Shown here one piece after another: positions 26,768-34,761 of a DNA stretch of 64,000 bases. Where the stretch lies: NCBI GenBank assembly GCA_965221755.1, contig OZ244921.1, positions 2,604,001 to 2,668,000 of the forward strand, in the 5' to 3' direction. This DNA is from Azophilus sp965221755 (GTDB taxonomy: Bacteria; Pseudomonadota; Gammaproteobacteria; Pseudomonadales; Azotimanducaceae). The notes under the pieces were generated by a model that worked only from the letters and a program-made list of their open reading frames with translations, was not told the DNA's origin and did no database searches. The translations under genes and the position numbers were made by a program. Position 1 is the first letter of the stretch, and every line of letters begins with the position of its first letter.

Positions 26768-27283
26768 ATGACAACCATTCTTGATCCAACCGACGAACGG
26801 GTGCCGGTGGAGCGGCGGGTGACGCCGCGCAGCGGCCGAATTGCCGGCAACGTCGCCTTTCTCGACATCTCCAAGCCCAAGGGCAACGTGCTGCTCGACC
26901 GGCTCGAGGCGCTGCTCAAGGCCGAGGCGCCCGGCATCCGCGTCAATCGCTATGCGAAGCCGACCTTCGCCAAGCCGGCGCCGGCGGACCTGCGCGCCCA
27001 AATCGTCCGCGACAACGACTTCGTGGTCGAGGCGCTGGCCGACTGAGGCTCCTGTACCACGTGCAGTTTGCATGACACGGTATGGTTCGAGATCCAAGGC
27101 AAGCCCTCGGTGTCCATTGCCTCGACGGAGTTTGTCGATGCCGCCGCCGCCCAAGCTGCGGCGCTGGGCATGAAGGACGCCCGCTGCGTGTTCGTGGCGC
27201 ATCCCATCCAGGACGCCACCGATGCGGAGGTGCGCGCCAAGGCGGAAGCCGTCATTGACCAACTGGTGGAGGCCCTGACATGA
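26768..27283 (+). CDS. UGSC-family selenoprotein, TGA read as selenocysteine
   Basis: An open frame from ATG 26768 (GGGAGG 8 bases upstream) meets TGA at 27044-27046 and continues in the same frame to a real stop at 27281-27283. Read through, it gives 171 residues with Sec at position 93 in the sequence U-G-S-C, the motif that names this family, followed by TTCS. Both halves look like one protein: DNDFVVEALAD before, LHDTVWFEIQGKPSVSIA after. A conventional gene caller would report two fragments. Sec-Gly-Ser-Cys resembles a redox CxxC site. The thioredoxin-like gene just upstream is the probable partner. The Sec machinery (selA, selB, selC, selD) must lie elsewhere. Confidence 0.88.
27055..27082 (+). 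promoter_or_regulatory. SECIS-like hairpin after the Sec codon
   Basis: TACC (27055-27058) pairs with GGTA (27079-27082), and CGTGC (27060-27064) with GCATG (27070-27074), leaving loop AGTTT. The loop guanine at 27066 is 19 nt past the TGA, within the spacing used by bacterial SECIS elements. Bacterial SECIS sequences vary widely, so this is structural support only. Confidence 0.5.
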
Positions 27284-27307
27284 GCAGGGCCCCGCGAGGG
27301 GCTTAAG

Positions 27308-27994
27308 ATGCCGGACTTCGCCGGCTTTGGGGACGACGCCATCGGCTTTCTCGCCGAACTGGAGGCGAACAACAACCGCGATTGGTTCAAGGAGAACAAG
27401 CTCCGCTACGAGGCGTGCGTGCTGGAGCCGGCGTTGGACTTCATCGCCGCCATGGGGTCTCGCATGGAGGAGCTGTCGCCGCACTTCACCGCCATCCCCA
27501 AGCGGCAGGGCGGCTCCCTGATGCGCGTGCACCGCGACACCCGCTTTCATCGCGGCGCGCCCTACAAGACCAACATCGGCATCCAGTTCCGCCACGAGCT
27601 GGGCAAGGACGTCCACGCGCCGGGCTACTACCTGCACATTGAAACATCCGGCTGCTTCCTCGCCGCCGGCATGTGGCGCCCGGAGCCCGGCGCGCTGAAG
27701 CGCATCCGCGAGCGCATCTGCGACCACCCGGACGCCTGGCGGCGGGTCAAGGCGTCGCGGACGTTCAACCGCGCCTTTGAGTTCGGCGGCGCCCGCCTCA
27801 AGCGTCCGCCCAGAGGCTACTCACAGGACGCGCCCCACATTGAGGACATCAAGCGCAAGGACTTCATCGCCGCCTGCAACTTCCCCGCCGCCAATGCGGC
27901 GTCCGCAGGCTTCGTTGATGAAGCGGCCGAGGCCTTCGCCAAGGCCCGGCCGCTGATGGCCTTTCTGTGCGCGGCGGTGGAGGCGCCGTTTTGA
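27308..27994 (+). CDS. DUF2461 (TIGR02453) family protein
   Basis: 228-residue cytoplasmic protein of unknown function. Family signatures are LAELEANNNRDWFKENKLRYE at the N-terminus, RVHRDTRFHRGAPYKTN in the middle and HIETSGCFLAAGMWRPEP after it. It lies 24 bases behind the selenoprotein stop, with GAGGGGC before its ATG, and is probably co-transcribed, though no functional link is known. Confidence 0.9.
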   Translation: MPDFAGFGDDAIGFLAELEANNNRDWFKENKLRYEACVLEPALDFIAAMGSRMEELSPHFTAIPKRQGGSLMRVHRDTRFHRGAPYKTNIGIQFRHELGKDVHAPGYYLHIETSGCFLAAGMWRPEPGALKRIRERICDHPDAWRRVKASRTFNRAFEFGGARLKRPPRGYSQDAPHIEDIKRKDFIAACNFPAANAASAGFVDEAAEAFAKARPLMAFLCAAVEAPF

Positions 27995-28003
27995 TCCGAA
28001 TGG

Positions 28004-28170
28004 GCACGGACTCAGAAACATATCGGAATCCGGCCCAAGCGACGAGCACGGAGTTTCGCGCAGCGAAACTCGTCGAGTAGGCGGCGGGGCCGAGCCGGTC
28101 CTGGGCGGCAAGCGACGAGCACGGAGTTTCGCGCAGCGAAACTCCAACGCGCCCGCCTCGCGGGCGCGCC
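28004..28170 (+). repeat. Compound MITE/REP-like element
   Basis: A diverged left end (GCACGGACTCAGAAACATAT) leads into a hairpin copy, then a second partial copy from about 28111. The distal hairpin here is GCGCCCGC-CTC-GCGGGCGC, different from the usual CGCGACC/GGTCGCG but equally palindromic. The 271 bases between the DUF2461 gene and the next gene hold little else. Confidence 0.8.
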
Positions 28171-28265
28171 GGCTTATGTTGGCGCAACGCATTTGCTATC
28201 TTGCAGGCTCGAAGCGGCCCGACGCGAAGTCCCCGCATCCACCCCAACACTGTTCGGAAACGCAC

Positions 28266-29030
28266 ATGAACCAACCAGTCAACGACCTGCGCGAGGAAGG
28301 CGCGGAGCTTTTCTCGTTCCTGGACAGCTTAAGCGACGACCAGTGGTCGCTGGAAACGCCGTTCAAGGGCCGCACGGTCAACTGGGTGGTGCAGCACCTG
28401 CACGACGCCGACCGCTGGGCGGTGCATTCGGTGACCGATCCGGACGGCTTCCGGGAATGGCGGGACGGCCTGGGCGCCGGGATTCCGGCCAACCCGGAGC
28501 CGCTGGAGGGCCGGCCGCTGCTGGCTCGCTGGCGCGCCTACTTCAACCAACTCTGCGACGCCCTTGATGCCGCCGACCCAGCGCTGCGCGCGCCTTGGTT
28601 CGGGCCGGACATGGGCATCGCCATGATGGCCACCGCGCGGCAAATGGAGACTTGGGCGCACGGCCAGGACATCTACGACCTGCTGCGCGCGCCGCGCCGC
28701 AGCAGCGACCGCATCCGCAACGTCTGCCACATCGGCGTGCGCACCTTCGGCTGGACCTTCGTCAACCGCGGCCTCGAGGCCCCGTCGCCGACGCCCTACG
28801 TGCGCCTCGAATCACCCTCCGGCGCGGTCTGGGAGTGGAACGAACCCTCCGACGCCGACTGCGTGCGCGGCTCCGCCGTCGAGTTCGCGCATGTGGTCAC
28901 CCAAGGACGCAACATCGCCGAGACCAGCCTCACCGTCGTCGGCGACGCCGCCACGGCCTGGATGGCCATTGCCCAGTGCTTCGCCGGTCCGCCGGAGGAT
29001 CCGCCGCCGCCGGGGCATCGGGGCTGGTAG
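28266..29030 (+). CDS. TIGR03084/MDMPI-like (DinB-fold) protein
   Basis: 254 residues. The N-terminal four-helix metal-binding domain (about 1-150) shows His residues in VNWVVQHLHDADRW and METWAHGQDIYD, the pattern of mycothiol-dependent maleylpyruvate isomerase and DinB relatives. A C-terminal domain (about 165-250) resembles the SCP2-like part of the same family. The ATG at 28266 gives the family N-terminus; the frame upstream is repeat DNA. Its stop is 9 bases from the end of the convergent dnd gene, which marks the left edge of the island. Confidence 0.8.
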   Translation: MNQPVNDLREEGAELFSFLDSLSDDQWSLETPFKGRTVNWVVQHLHDADRWAVHSVTDPDGFREWRDGLGAGIPANPEPLEGRPLLARWRAYFNQLCDALDAADPALRAPWFGPDMGIAMMATARQMETWAHGQDIYDLLRAPRRSSDRIRNVCHIGVRTFGWTFVNRGLEAPSPTPYVRLESPSGAVWEWNEPSDADCVRGSAVEFAHVVTQGRNIAETSLTVVGDAATAWMAIAQCFAGPPEDPPPPGHRGW

Positions 29031-29039
29031 GGGCATCGC

Positions 29040-30362
29040 CTACCTCAGGTGGAAATTTGCCCTTTCTTCTTCGAGCGGAACCGGCTCGTACTCGCCAACG
29101 TAGTCGAAAAAGTCCACTCTCAGCCGGGGTAGGTCCACTTTGATTCGCTCAACGAGTTTGGGCGTTTGCTCGCCTTCAAAGTCGTCGTACACCAAAAAAG
29201 TGACCTTGCCCGACTCAAGATGCACCTTGATCAAATCTACCGAATTGGCATCGCCAAACAGTTGCAGCGCACAGCCCACATAGATTCTGATCAAGGGTAG
29301 GCATTCGCCTAGAAGTGACTGGTGGAAGGTCAGGTCGTGGCGTTGGTGGAGCAGGCCAATACCGAGTTCCTCGTGGCAGAAAAGAGCTGCCTCTGCTAGG
29401 CGTTGCTTGTCACCAACTGCAAACAGAGCGCGTTTTCCCGCTTCTCGCGCCTTGGTGATGCTGCCGAAAAAGGTGCGGACGTCCCGCTGAAGGCGTTGGG
29501 GCAACTCTGAGTAGGGCTTCCGCTTGCCGAAGTGGCCCAGCGCGAAGTAAACGAGAAGGTCTTCCTGCCGTCCGATGGCGGCGGCTTCCATCTCCTGCGG
29601 GTCGAAGAAACGTTCAACCCACTCGTGGACCCGGCGCTTGGAGCCCACCAGACGGATGAGCGATGGCATCTCAGGACACTCTGCGGATGTTGCTGGCCGT
29701 CCTAGTTCAAGGGCCTTTAGCCAATAGGCGTCCACCTGTGCTCGATGCTCATCCACTAGGGCCGCGATGGTTTCGCTGTTAGGCTCCCGACGCATAAGCC
29801 GCCATTCACGGCGCACTTCCTGCTTGGCCAGCAGAAACAACTGCTCATCCACTGGATTGCGGAAGACCAAACAAATGCCCGGTGCAATGGGCACCGCGTT
29901 GGTTTCGAGAGTCTCCTCGACGTAGGTCCGAAACTCGTCTTGGGCGAAGTACTTCTGGAAGGTGTTCCGCTGGGTTCTCACCCCGTCTTGGTAGGCTTGG
30001 AACTGCTCTCGCTTGCTCTGGTAGCCCAACATGACGCTCACGATCAGCGCCTTTCGGGCCAGCGCATAGGCAGACTTGAGCGTTTCCCGACGTTCACTCG
30101 CGTCCTCAATGACATTCAGCACGAAACCCAGATTGACGATGTCGGCGGGGCGCCGCTTGCCCTTCGGATGGAAAACAGGATCCCAGCCAGCGGCTCGAAT
30201 TTGCAGATCTCGGAGCAGTCTGAGGTCGTCGCCTCGCCCGCATCCGTAGTCGAACAGCGAATGGCTACCGTCGAGGAACCCGAAGTTAATCAGGTGCTGC
30301 ATGGGGGAGGACAGCTCGGATCGGCTGAGAGCCGTTCGGCTGCGCTCTATCGGGCCCGACAC
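29040..30362 (-). CDS. DNA phosphorothioation-associated putative methyltransferase, main part
   Basis: 440 residues resembling TIGR04096 proteins found with dnd genes. A class I methyltransferase fold follows the N-terminus: SLFDYGCGRGDDLRLL (about 35-50) as the SAM loop and ADIVNLGFVLNVIED as the acidic/post-I region. A C-terminal domain (about 335-425: LIRIYVGCALQLFGDANS, KVTFLVYDDFEG) resembles the domain in the upstream ORF. GTG start at 30362, overlapping the upstream ORF by 16 bases in the -1 frame. Homologues, as I recall them, are one polypeptide; here the protein is split. Role in phosphorothioation unknown. Confidence 0.75.
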   Translation of the reverse strand: MSGPIERSRTALSRSELSSPMQHLINFGFLDGSHSLFDYGCGRGDDLRLLRDLQIRAAGWDPVFHPKGKRRPADIVNLGFVLNVIEDASERRETLKSAYALARKALIVSVMLGYQSKREQFQAYQDGVRTQRNTFQKYFAQDEFRTYVEETLETNAVPIAPGICLVFRNPVDEQLFLLAKQEVRREWRLMRREPNSETIAALVDEHRAQVDAYWLKALELGRPATSAECPEMPSLIRLVGSKRRVHEWVERFFDPQEMEAAAIGRQEDLLVYFALGHFGKRKPYSELPQRLQRDVRTFFGSITKAREAGKRALFAVGDKQRLAEAALFCHEELGIGLLHQRHDLTFHQSLLGECLPLIRIYVGCALQLFGDANSVDLIKVHLESGKVTFLVYDDFEGEQTPKLVERIKVDLPRLRVDFFDYVGEYEPVPLEEERANFHLR

Positions 30363-30934
30363 GCGATACCCGCCAGCTTGCCGTCGTTGAGGGTTGGCCC
30401 GAGGGCGTTCAGCACGGCAATCCAGCCGTTGCGAGTACCGATTTTCTGGGCATCGGTGAATGCGCCGCGTTTTTCCAATCTCTGAGTCAACCGCACTGCT
30501 TCAGGGACGAGCGGATCATCTGCGGGCAGGAGCAGCTCCTTGCGGTGCAGAATCGGCGGGTTAGCGCGTTGCCTGTAGTCGGAAAGACGGGTTGTGACCT
30601 GTGCTACATCGCAGGAAAGAGCTTTCAGTAGCGCCGGAAAGGGCGCGGTGAAGTCCTCGTAGAGCAGGAAACTGATTCGGAAGTGCCGGTCCAGTTTGAC
30701 GACATTGAAGTCAAAGGGCGCTCGGTGGAGCCGAATTTTGGTGGCTTCCAGATAGGCTTGCACACTGGACAGGCGGCTAGTCAGGTGGATGTGGTAGTAG
30801 CTGAAGCTCCCAACGTGTTTGCCCCTACCCGTCAGCCGTAACTGGCGGTATGCCCAGCCTAAAGTTGGCGTTCCGCCGCCTTCCGTGGTCCGAGTTTCAC
30901 TTGAGATCGACGATATCCTCCAAGCTGCGGACAT
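30347..30934 (-). CDS. N-terminal domain of the phosphorothioation-associated protein, separate ORF
   Basis: About 195 residues. From residue about 65 it reads like the N-terminal portion of the same family: FNVVKLDRHFRISFLLYEDF and YRQRANPPILHRKELLLP. The first of these aligns with VDLIKVHLESGKVTFLVYDD near the end of the next ORF, so the family domain occurs twice. The ATG at 30934 overlaps the end of dndE by 38 bases and is the only plausible ATG; a later CTG or GTG start cannot be excluded. The stop lies inside the start of the methyltransferase ORF. Either a frameshift split an ancestral gene, or two coupled proteins form a complex. Confidence 0.6.
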   Translation of the reverse strand: MSAAWRISSISSETRTTEGGGTPTLGWAYRQLRLTGRGKHVGSFSYYHIHLTSRLSSVQAYLEATKIRLHRAPFDFNVVKLDRHFRISFLLYEDFTAPFPALLKALSCDVAQVTTRLSDYRQRANPPILHRKELLLPADDPLVPEAVRLTQRLEKRGAFTDAQKIGTRNGWIAVLNALGPTLNDGKLAGIACRAR

Positions 30935-31244
30935 GACCCATCTTGTGAAGGCCGTTCTCGATGTGATTGGCGATGATGGCTGCGGCATCCCTGCCATCGC
31001 CGGTTGCGTCCACGTACCTCACTAGAATGAGGTCATAGAGTTCCTGCTGCTCGCCGAAGAGGGTAGGGGCATTGAACTCCTGCCCGTGCAGGTCAGGGGA
31101 GCTTCGCGTCACGCGGCGCATGTCGCGAGCGGACAAAGCAAATGCGAATCGGCTCAGTATGTTCGGTGTTAGCCCGGTCTTGGACTTGAGGAACTTCAAC
31201 CGAGCGCTGGCCTGCTCGGAAACTCGAACGCGATGCGGAATCAC
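30897..31244 (-). CDS. dndE: DNA sulfur modification protein DndE
   Basis: 115 residues; binds nicked DNA within the phosphorothioation complex. Family features are RVRVSEQASARLKFLKSKTGLTP at the N-terminus, SRFAFALSA, and HIENGLHKM near the C-terminus. GTG start overlapping the dndD stop as GTGA, so translation is coupled. Confidence 0.9.
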   Translation of the reverse strand: MIPHRVRVSEQASARLKFLKSKTGLTPNILSRFAFALSARDMRRVTRSSPDLHGQEFNAPTLFGEQQELYDLILVRYVDATGDGRDAAAIIANHIENGLHKMGHVRSLEDIVDLK

Positions 31245-33229
31245 TGCGCCGCCCTCAGTTTGTTGCGCCAGAAATAGCCTTCGCGCAGGTTGGCGGCTCG
31301 TTCCCCATCGTTGTAGATGATCTCAAATGCGTGGCTGATTTGCGGCGACAGTTGGCGGTAGAAGGACTCGTCCACTTCGGTGTCCGTGGATAGCAGAATG
31401 ACTTGATGGCTTGCCTTGGGAAAGTAGTGGCTGACCAGATTGGCCCTATGGTGGGAATCAAGCCTTCCGAGCGGTGTGTCTATGACCACAGGCAAGTGCC
31501 GCCCCGAAGTTCGCGCCAAGGCTTCGAGCATGGCGATGGCGTAAATCTGCTTCTCACCAGCGGATAGCTGCGACTTCCGCATCTCATCGTTGTCGCCATT
31601 GATCAGTTTCACTGTGAACCTTCTTGGGTCGATGCGAGCCTTGACGACGATGTCGTCCTTTCGGGCCAAGCGGCGGAATGCAGCGGCAAATTCGTTCTCA
31701 AGCCATCCGATTTTTCGTTCCGCGTTGATTTGCCGAAAGTCGCTGAGCAGTTGCCTAGCCCCGTCAGCGTATTCCAAGGGCTGCTCCCGCTGCTGTGCTT
31801 CGGCAAGGACCGTGTGCTTGTCCCTAAGCGAACGGGCAACTTCAATTGCTCTGGCGTACGCTGCCTTCACTTCACGACTCCGCACAGCTATTTCGGCGCC
31901 TGCTTCGCTGATCTGTTCGTTGAGTGCAGATAATTCGGCAAAGTCCTTGGCCAGTACTGCTTCGTCAGGAGCTTGCTCAATCCGCAGCGTTACCGTATCC
32001 AACTCGCCCTTGAGTAGCGCAATCTCTTTGGCAACGCGCTCGACGCGCGCCTCAGTGTCAGGAACGGCAGAGTGTATGGTGTGCTCCATGCGACCAATCG
32101 CTCGGTGGCTGAGGTCGAGGGATGGCTCCCGATCCGCGGTCGTCTGCGGGTGCAGCGCTTGGCTCAACAAATGATCCACCTTCGCTTGGCCATCACCATC
32201 AAGCTGTTCCTTCAATATCGAGGCAAACCGGGTCAGCAGTTGGTTTGCTTCTTTCCTGGCGAGGGATTCCAACTCTGCGGCGGCAAATTCCAAGGCGTCA
32301 ACGAGAGCTTCTTTCGCCAGAAACAGGGGGTAGGGGCCAGCCAACTCCTCGCGCAACTCGCGTTCGGCTCGCCTTAACGCCTCGACTAGTTCCTTCGCCT
32401 TGGCTCGTTGCGCCTCCCGTGAGGTTCCCCAGTCTCCACCCCGCTCGGTCAGGCGCACTTCGAGGCGGTCGCGTTGGACAATCAACTCGCTGAGCTCGTT
32501 CTCCACGCGGTCCAGTTCTGCTCGACATTCCTCAAGCTCCGCCCTGATGTCTTCGTAGTCTCGCTGGAGGCCGTCAATCTCTTTAGCGGCATCCTTTCCC
32601 GCCGCCTTGCGTTCACTGCGCAACATGTAGATGCGTAGGTCGCTGCGCAGTCGTTCCACCAAATCGAGGCCCAAGAGGCGATGAATCGCATCGCCCAGGG
32701 CGGTTCCGGAGTCGTCCTCCGCCAACTCAGCGATCTTCTCGCCATCGAAGAAGAAAAGTTCGGAGACGCCTATCGGCACCAACTCGTTCAGGAATCCTTG
32801 GCAAGACTCTTCCGATAACGAGGCTTTTCGAGTGCCGTTCTCCCACAGTGAAAGCAGTTCACGGACGTTGCGGCCGTCGTCGAGCCAACTTCGCCGTGCC
32901 CGGTAGTGGGTCTTGCGCCCGAGCTTCCCGTAGGTGAAGTCAAGCTCAAGGTAGGTACTGTTCGGCCTAACCAGTGCCTTGGGCGACGAATGGATGCAGC
33001 CGCGAATGAGCTTGGTGTAGTTGGCCTTTGATATGCCCATGCCCAACGCATGGCGTCCGTAGAGCGCCAATCGGATGGCCATCAACAGCGTTGTCTTGCC
33101 AGCTCCGTTGAGGCCACCGAACAGGATGATGGGGCGTTGGCTGCCGTATTTGACCCGTGGGGCGAGTTCGATTTGATGAAACCCGCGGTAGGCTCGGAAG
33201 TCGCACAGCGAAAGGCGGTCGAGGATCAT
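31241..33229 (-). CDS. dndD: DNA sulfur modification ATPase DndD
   Basis: 662-residue SMC/Rad50-like ATPase. N-terminal Walker A in FGGLNGAGKTTLLMAI (residues 37-52), long coiled coils in the middle (about 190-470) and the C-terminal half of the nucleotide site (LSAGEKQIYAIAMLEAL signature, then VVIDTPLGRLDSHHR as Walker B). It supports sulfur insertion into the DNA backbone. ATG overlaps the dndC stop as ATGA. Confidence 0.95.
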   Translation of the reverse strand: MILDRLSLCDFRAYRGFHQIELAPRVKYGSQRPIILFGGLNGAGKTTLLMAIRLALYGRHALGMGISKANYTKLIRGCIHSSPKALVRPNSTYLELDFTYGKLGRKTHYRARRSWLDDGRNVRELLSLWENGTRKASLSEESCQGFLNELVPIGVSELFFFDGEKIAELAEDDSGTALGDAIHRLLGLDLVERLRSDLRIYMLRSERKAAGKDAAKEIDGLQRDYEDIRAELEECRAELDRVENELSELIVQRDRLEVRLTERGGDWGTSREAQRAKAKELVEALRRAERELREELAGPYPLFLAKEALVDALEFAAAELESLARKEANQLLTRFASILKEQLDGDGQAKVDHLLSQALHPQTTADREPSLDLSHRAIGRMEHTIHSAVPDTEARVERVAKEIALLKGELDTVTLRIEQAPDEAVLAKDFAELSALNEQISEAGAEIAVRSREVKAAYARAIEVARSLRDKHTVLAEAQQREQPLEYADGARQLLSDFRQINAERKIGWLENEFAAAFRRLARKDDIVVKARIDPRRFTVKLINGDNDEMRKSQLSAGEKQIYAIAMLEALARTSGRHLPVVIDTPLGRLDSHHRANLVSHYFPKASHQVILLSTDTEVDESFYRQLSPQISHAFEIIYNDGERAANLREGYFWRNKLRAAQ

Positions 33230-34761
33230 TGTTCCGCCGCGCCGTTGAAGGTGGCCAGTTCAGCTTGGAGTCGGTTGATCTCCTCTTGATAACCACCATC
33301 GCGCATCCGTTCCCCGTTGGCCATGATGGTTTCCAAGGGTTCCCAATCCTCACTCAGGATGGAGTGGATGCGATCAGTCATGCCGCGCCTTTTGGCGAGC
33401 CCGTCCATGGAAACCTCCAGGTCAAGGAGCTTTTGGATGAGCGCACTCGGTATGCCGTACTTGTCTTCCAAGTCGCTGAGCAATTCGGCGTCCGGCTTGG
33501 TGAAGGCCCCGGCGTCGTTTTGTATCCAGTCCAAGTCCGCGCCAAACACCTTTCGATAGATCGCTGGCAGGTGATCTTCCCAATCCGGTTCATTGGGATC
33601 ACTCAGCCACTCGCGACGAATTTCGTGAAGCTCATCGACTGTGATCAACTCCAAGTCATGCCCGCCCTTCTGGAGATCGCGCTGCAACTCGAGCAGATGC
33701 TCAAGCCACTTCCTCCGATAGTGCATCCAGTAGGGGCCGGGGACGTGCTTGCGAACGCGGTTGCCCTCGCCGTCGTCTTGAATGTCACCGCGAGCAAATG
33801 ACACCTTGCCCGTGCGGCGGCGAGAGTTGCGGAACTCCGTCTTGCGCTCTGGCTTGGTGGTTTCGGCGAGCATGTTGCGGAATTCCAGCAGAGGGCGCAT
33901 CCAGGACTCGCCTTGCTCAACGAGGCTCTCCATGGCTTTGTCGGCGGTGACCACGGTACAGGTCCAGCAGCCGAACCGTGAATTGCCGCAGGATGGGGTG
34001 CTGGTATCGATGACGACTGGGCACTCACCGGCGTTGGAGCCCTTGTAGAGTTCCAGCAGCGCCCGATTGTCGCCACCCCAAGGCCGCGGAGCCGACATCA
34101 AGTATTCCCAAACTTCATCGGCGGTCCAGTCTTCGATGGGCGTATAGACGTAGGCATTGGGCAGCGATGTGTGCTTGCCTAGGTTGCTCCCATCGATTCG
34201 GTGCTTGGCGATGACTTGGGCTCTTGATGCGCTCTCAGCGCTCCGTGCCCCCAGAATGACAATGGCCTCGCCGAATTCCGCCACCTTGTCTAGGATGAAG
34301 GCGTTGATGGGGTTGATCTTCATGCGCTCCGTGCACCAGCGGAACGTCTGGGTTGGAGCGGGATAGCCCTTGCCCAGCAGATTCACCCAAAAGGTCTGGT
34401 CCCGCTTGGGGTTCACTTGGTGGGCTTCGATGGGCATGCCTTGTGCCGCCGCCGTGTCGTTCAGTTCAGCGAGGGTGGTTTCGAGCAGATCGATGACGAC
34501 GGGGGTTTCGACCAAGGTGTCGGAGGACACGACGAAAATGCGCTTCTCTCGCTGTTCGGGGGGCAGCGATTGGACAGCGGTGTAAATGAGCTGCAACACG
34601 GTTGTCGAGTCTTTGCCCCCGCTGAACCCCACTACCCAAGGCCGATTGTCCTCCAAGTAGAGGTCGCAGACCTCGCTGATGAGGTCACCCAGTGGGCGGC
34701 CCGCAACGGTCGACGAGTTGGCTTGCTCTTGGGCGGTTTCGTATGGAAAGGCCTCACTCAC
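33226..34761 (-). CDS. dndC: DNA sulfur modification protein DndC (PAPS-reductase-like ATP pyrophosphatase)
   Basis: 511 residues. Activates the DNA backbone for sulfur insertion. P-loop GFSGGKDSTTVLQL (Ser-Gly-Gly-Lys-Asp-Ser at 47-52) and a cysteine cluster in CGNSRFGCWTCTVV for the Fe-S cluster. The desulfurase DndA is not in the window; a chromosomal IscS could replace it, as in other dnd hosts. Start overlaps dndB by 8 bases. Confidence 0.95.
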   Translation of the reverse strand: MSEAFPYETAQEQANSSTVAGRPLGDLISEVCDLYLEDNRPWVVGFSGGKDSTTVLQLIYTAVQSLPPEQREKRIFVVSSDTLVETPVVIDLLETTLAELNDTAAAQGMPIEAHQVNPKRDQTFWVNLLGKGYPAPTQTFRWCTERMKINPINAFILDKVAEFGEAIVILGARSAESASRAQVIAKHRIDGSNLGKHTSLPNAYVYTPIEDWTADEVWEYLMSAPRPWGGDNRALLELYKGSNAGECPVVIDTSTPSCGNSRFGCWTCTVVTADKAMESLVEQGESWMRPLLEFRNMLAETTKPERKTEFRNSRRRTGKVSFARGDIQDDGEGNRVRKHVPGPYWMHYRRKWLEHLLELQRDLQKGGHDLELITVDELHEIRREWLSDPNEPDWEDHLPAIYRKVFGADLDWIQNDAGAFTKPDAELLSDLEDKYGIPSALIQKLLDLEVSMDGLAKRRGMTDRIHSILSEDWEPLETIMANGERMRDGGYQEEINRLQAELATFNGAAEQ

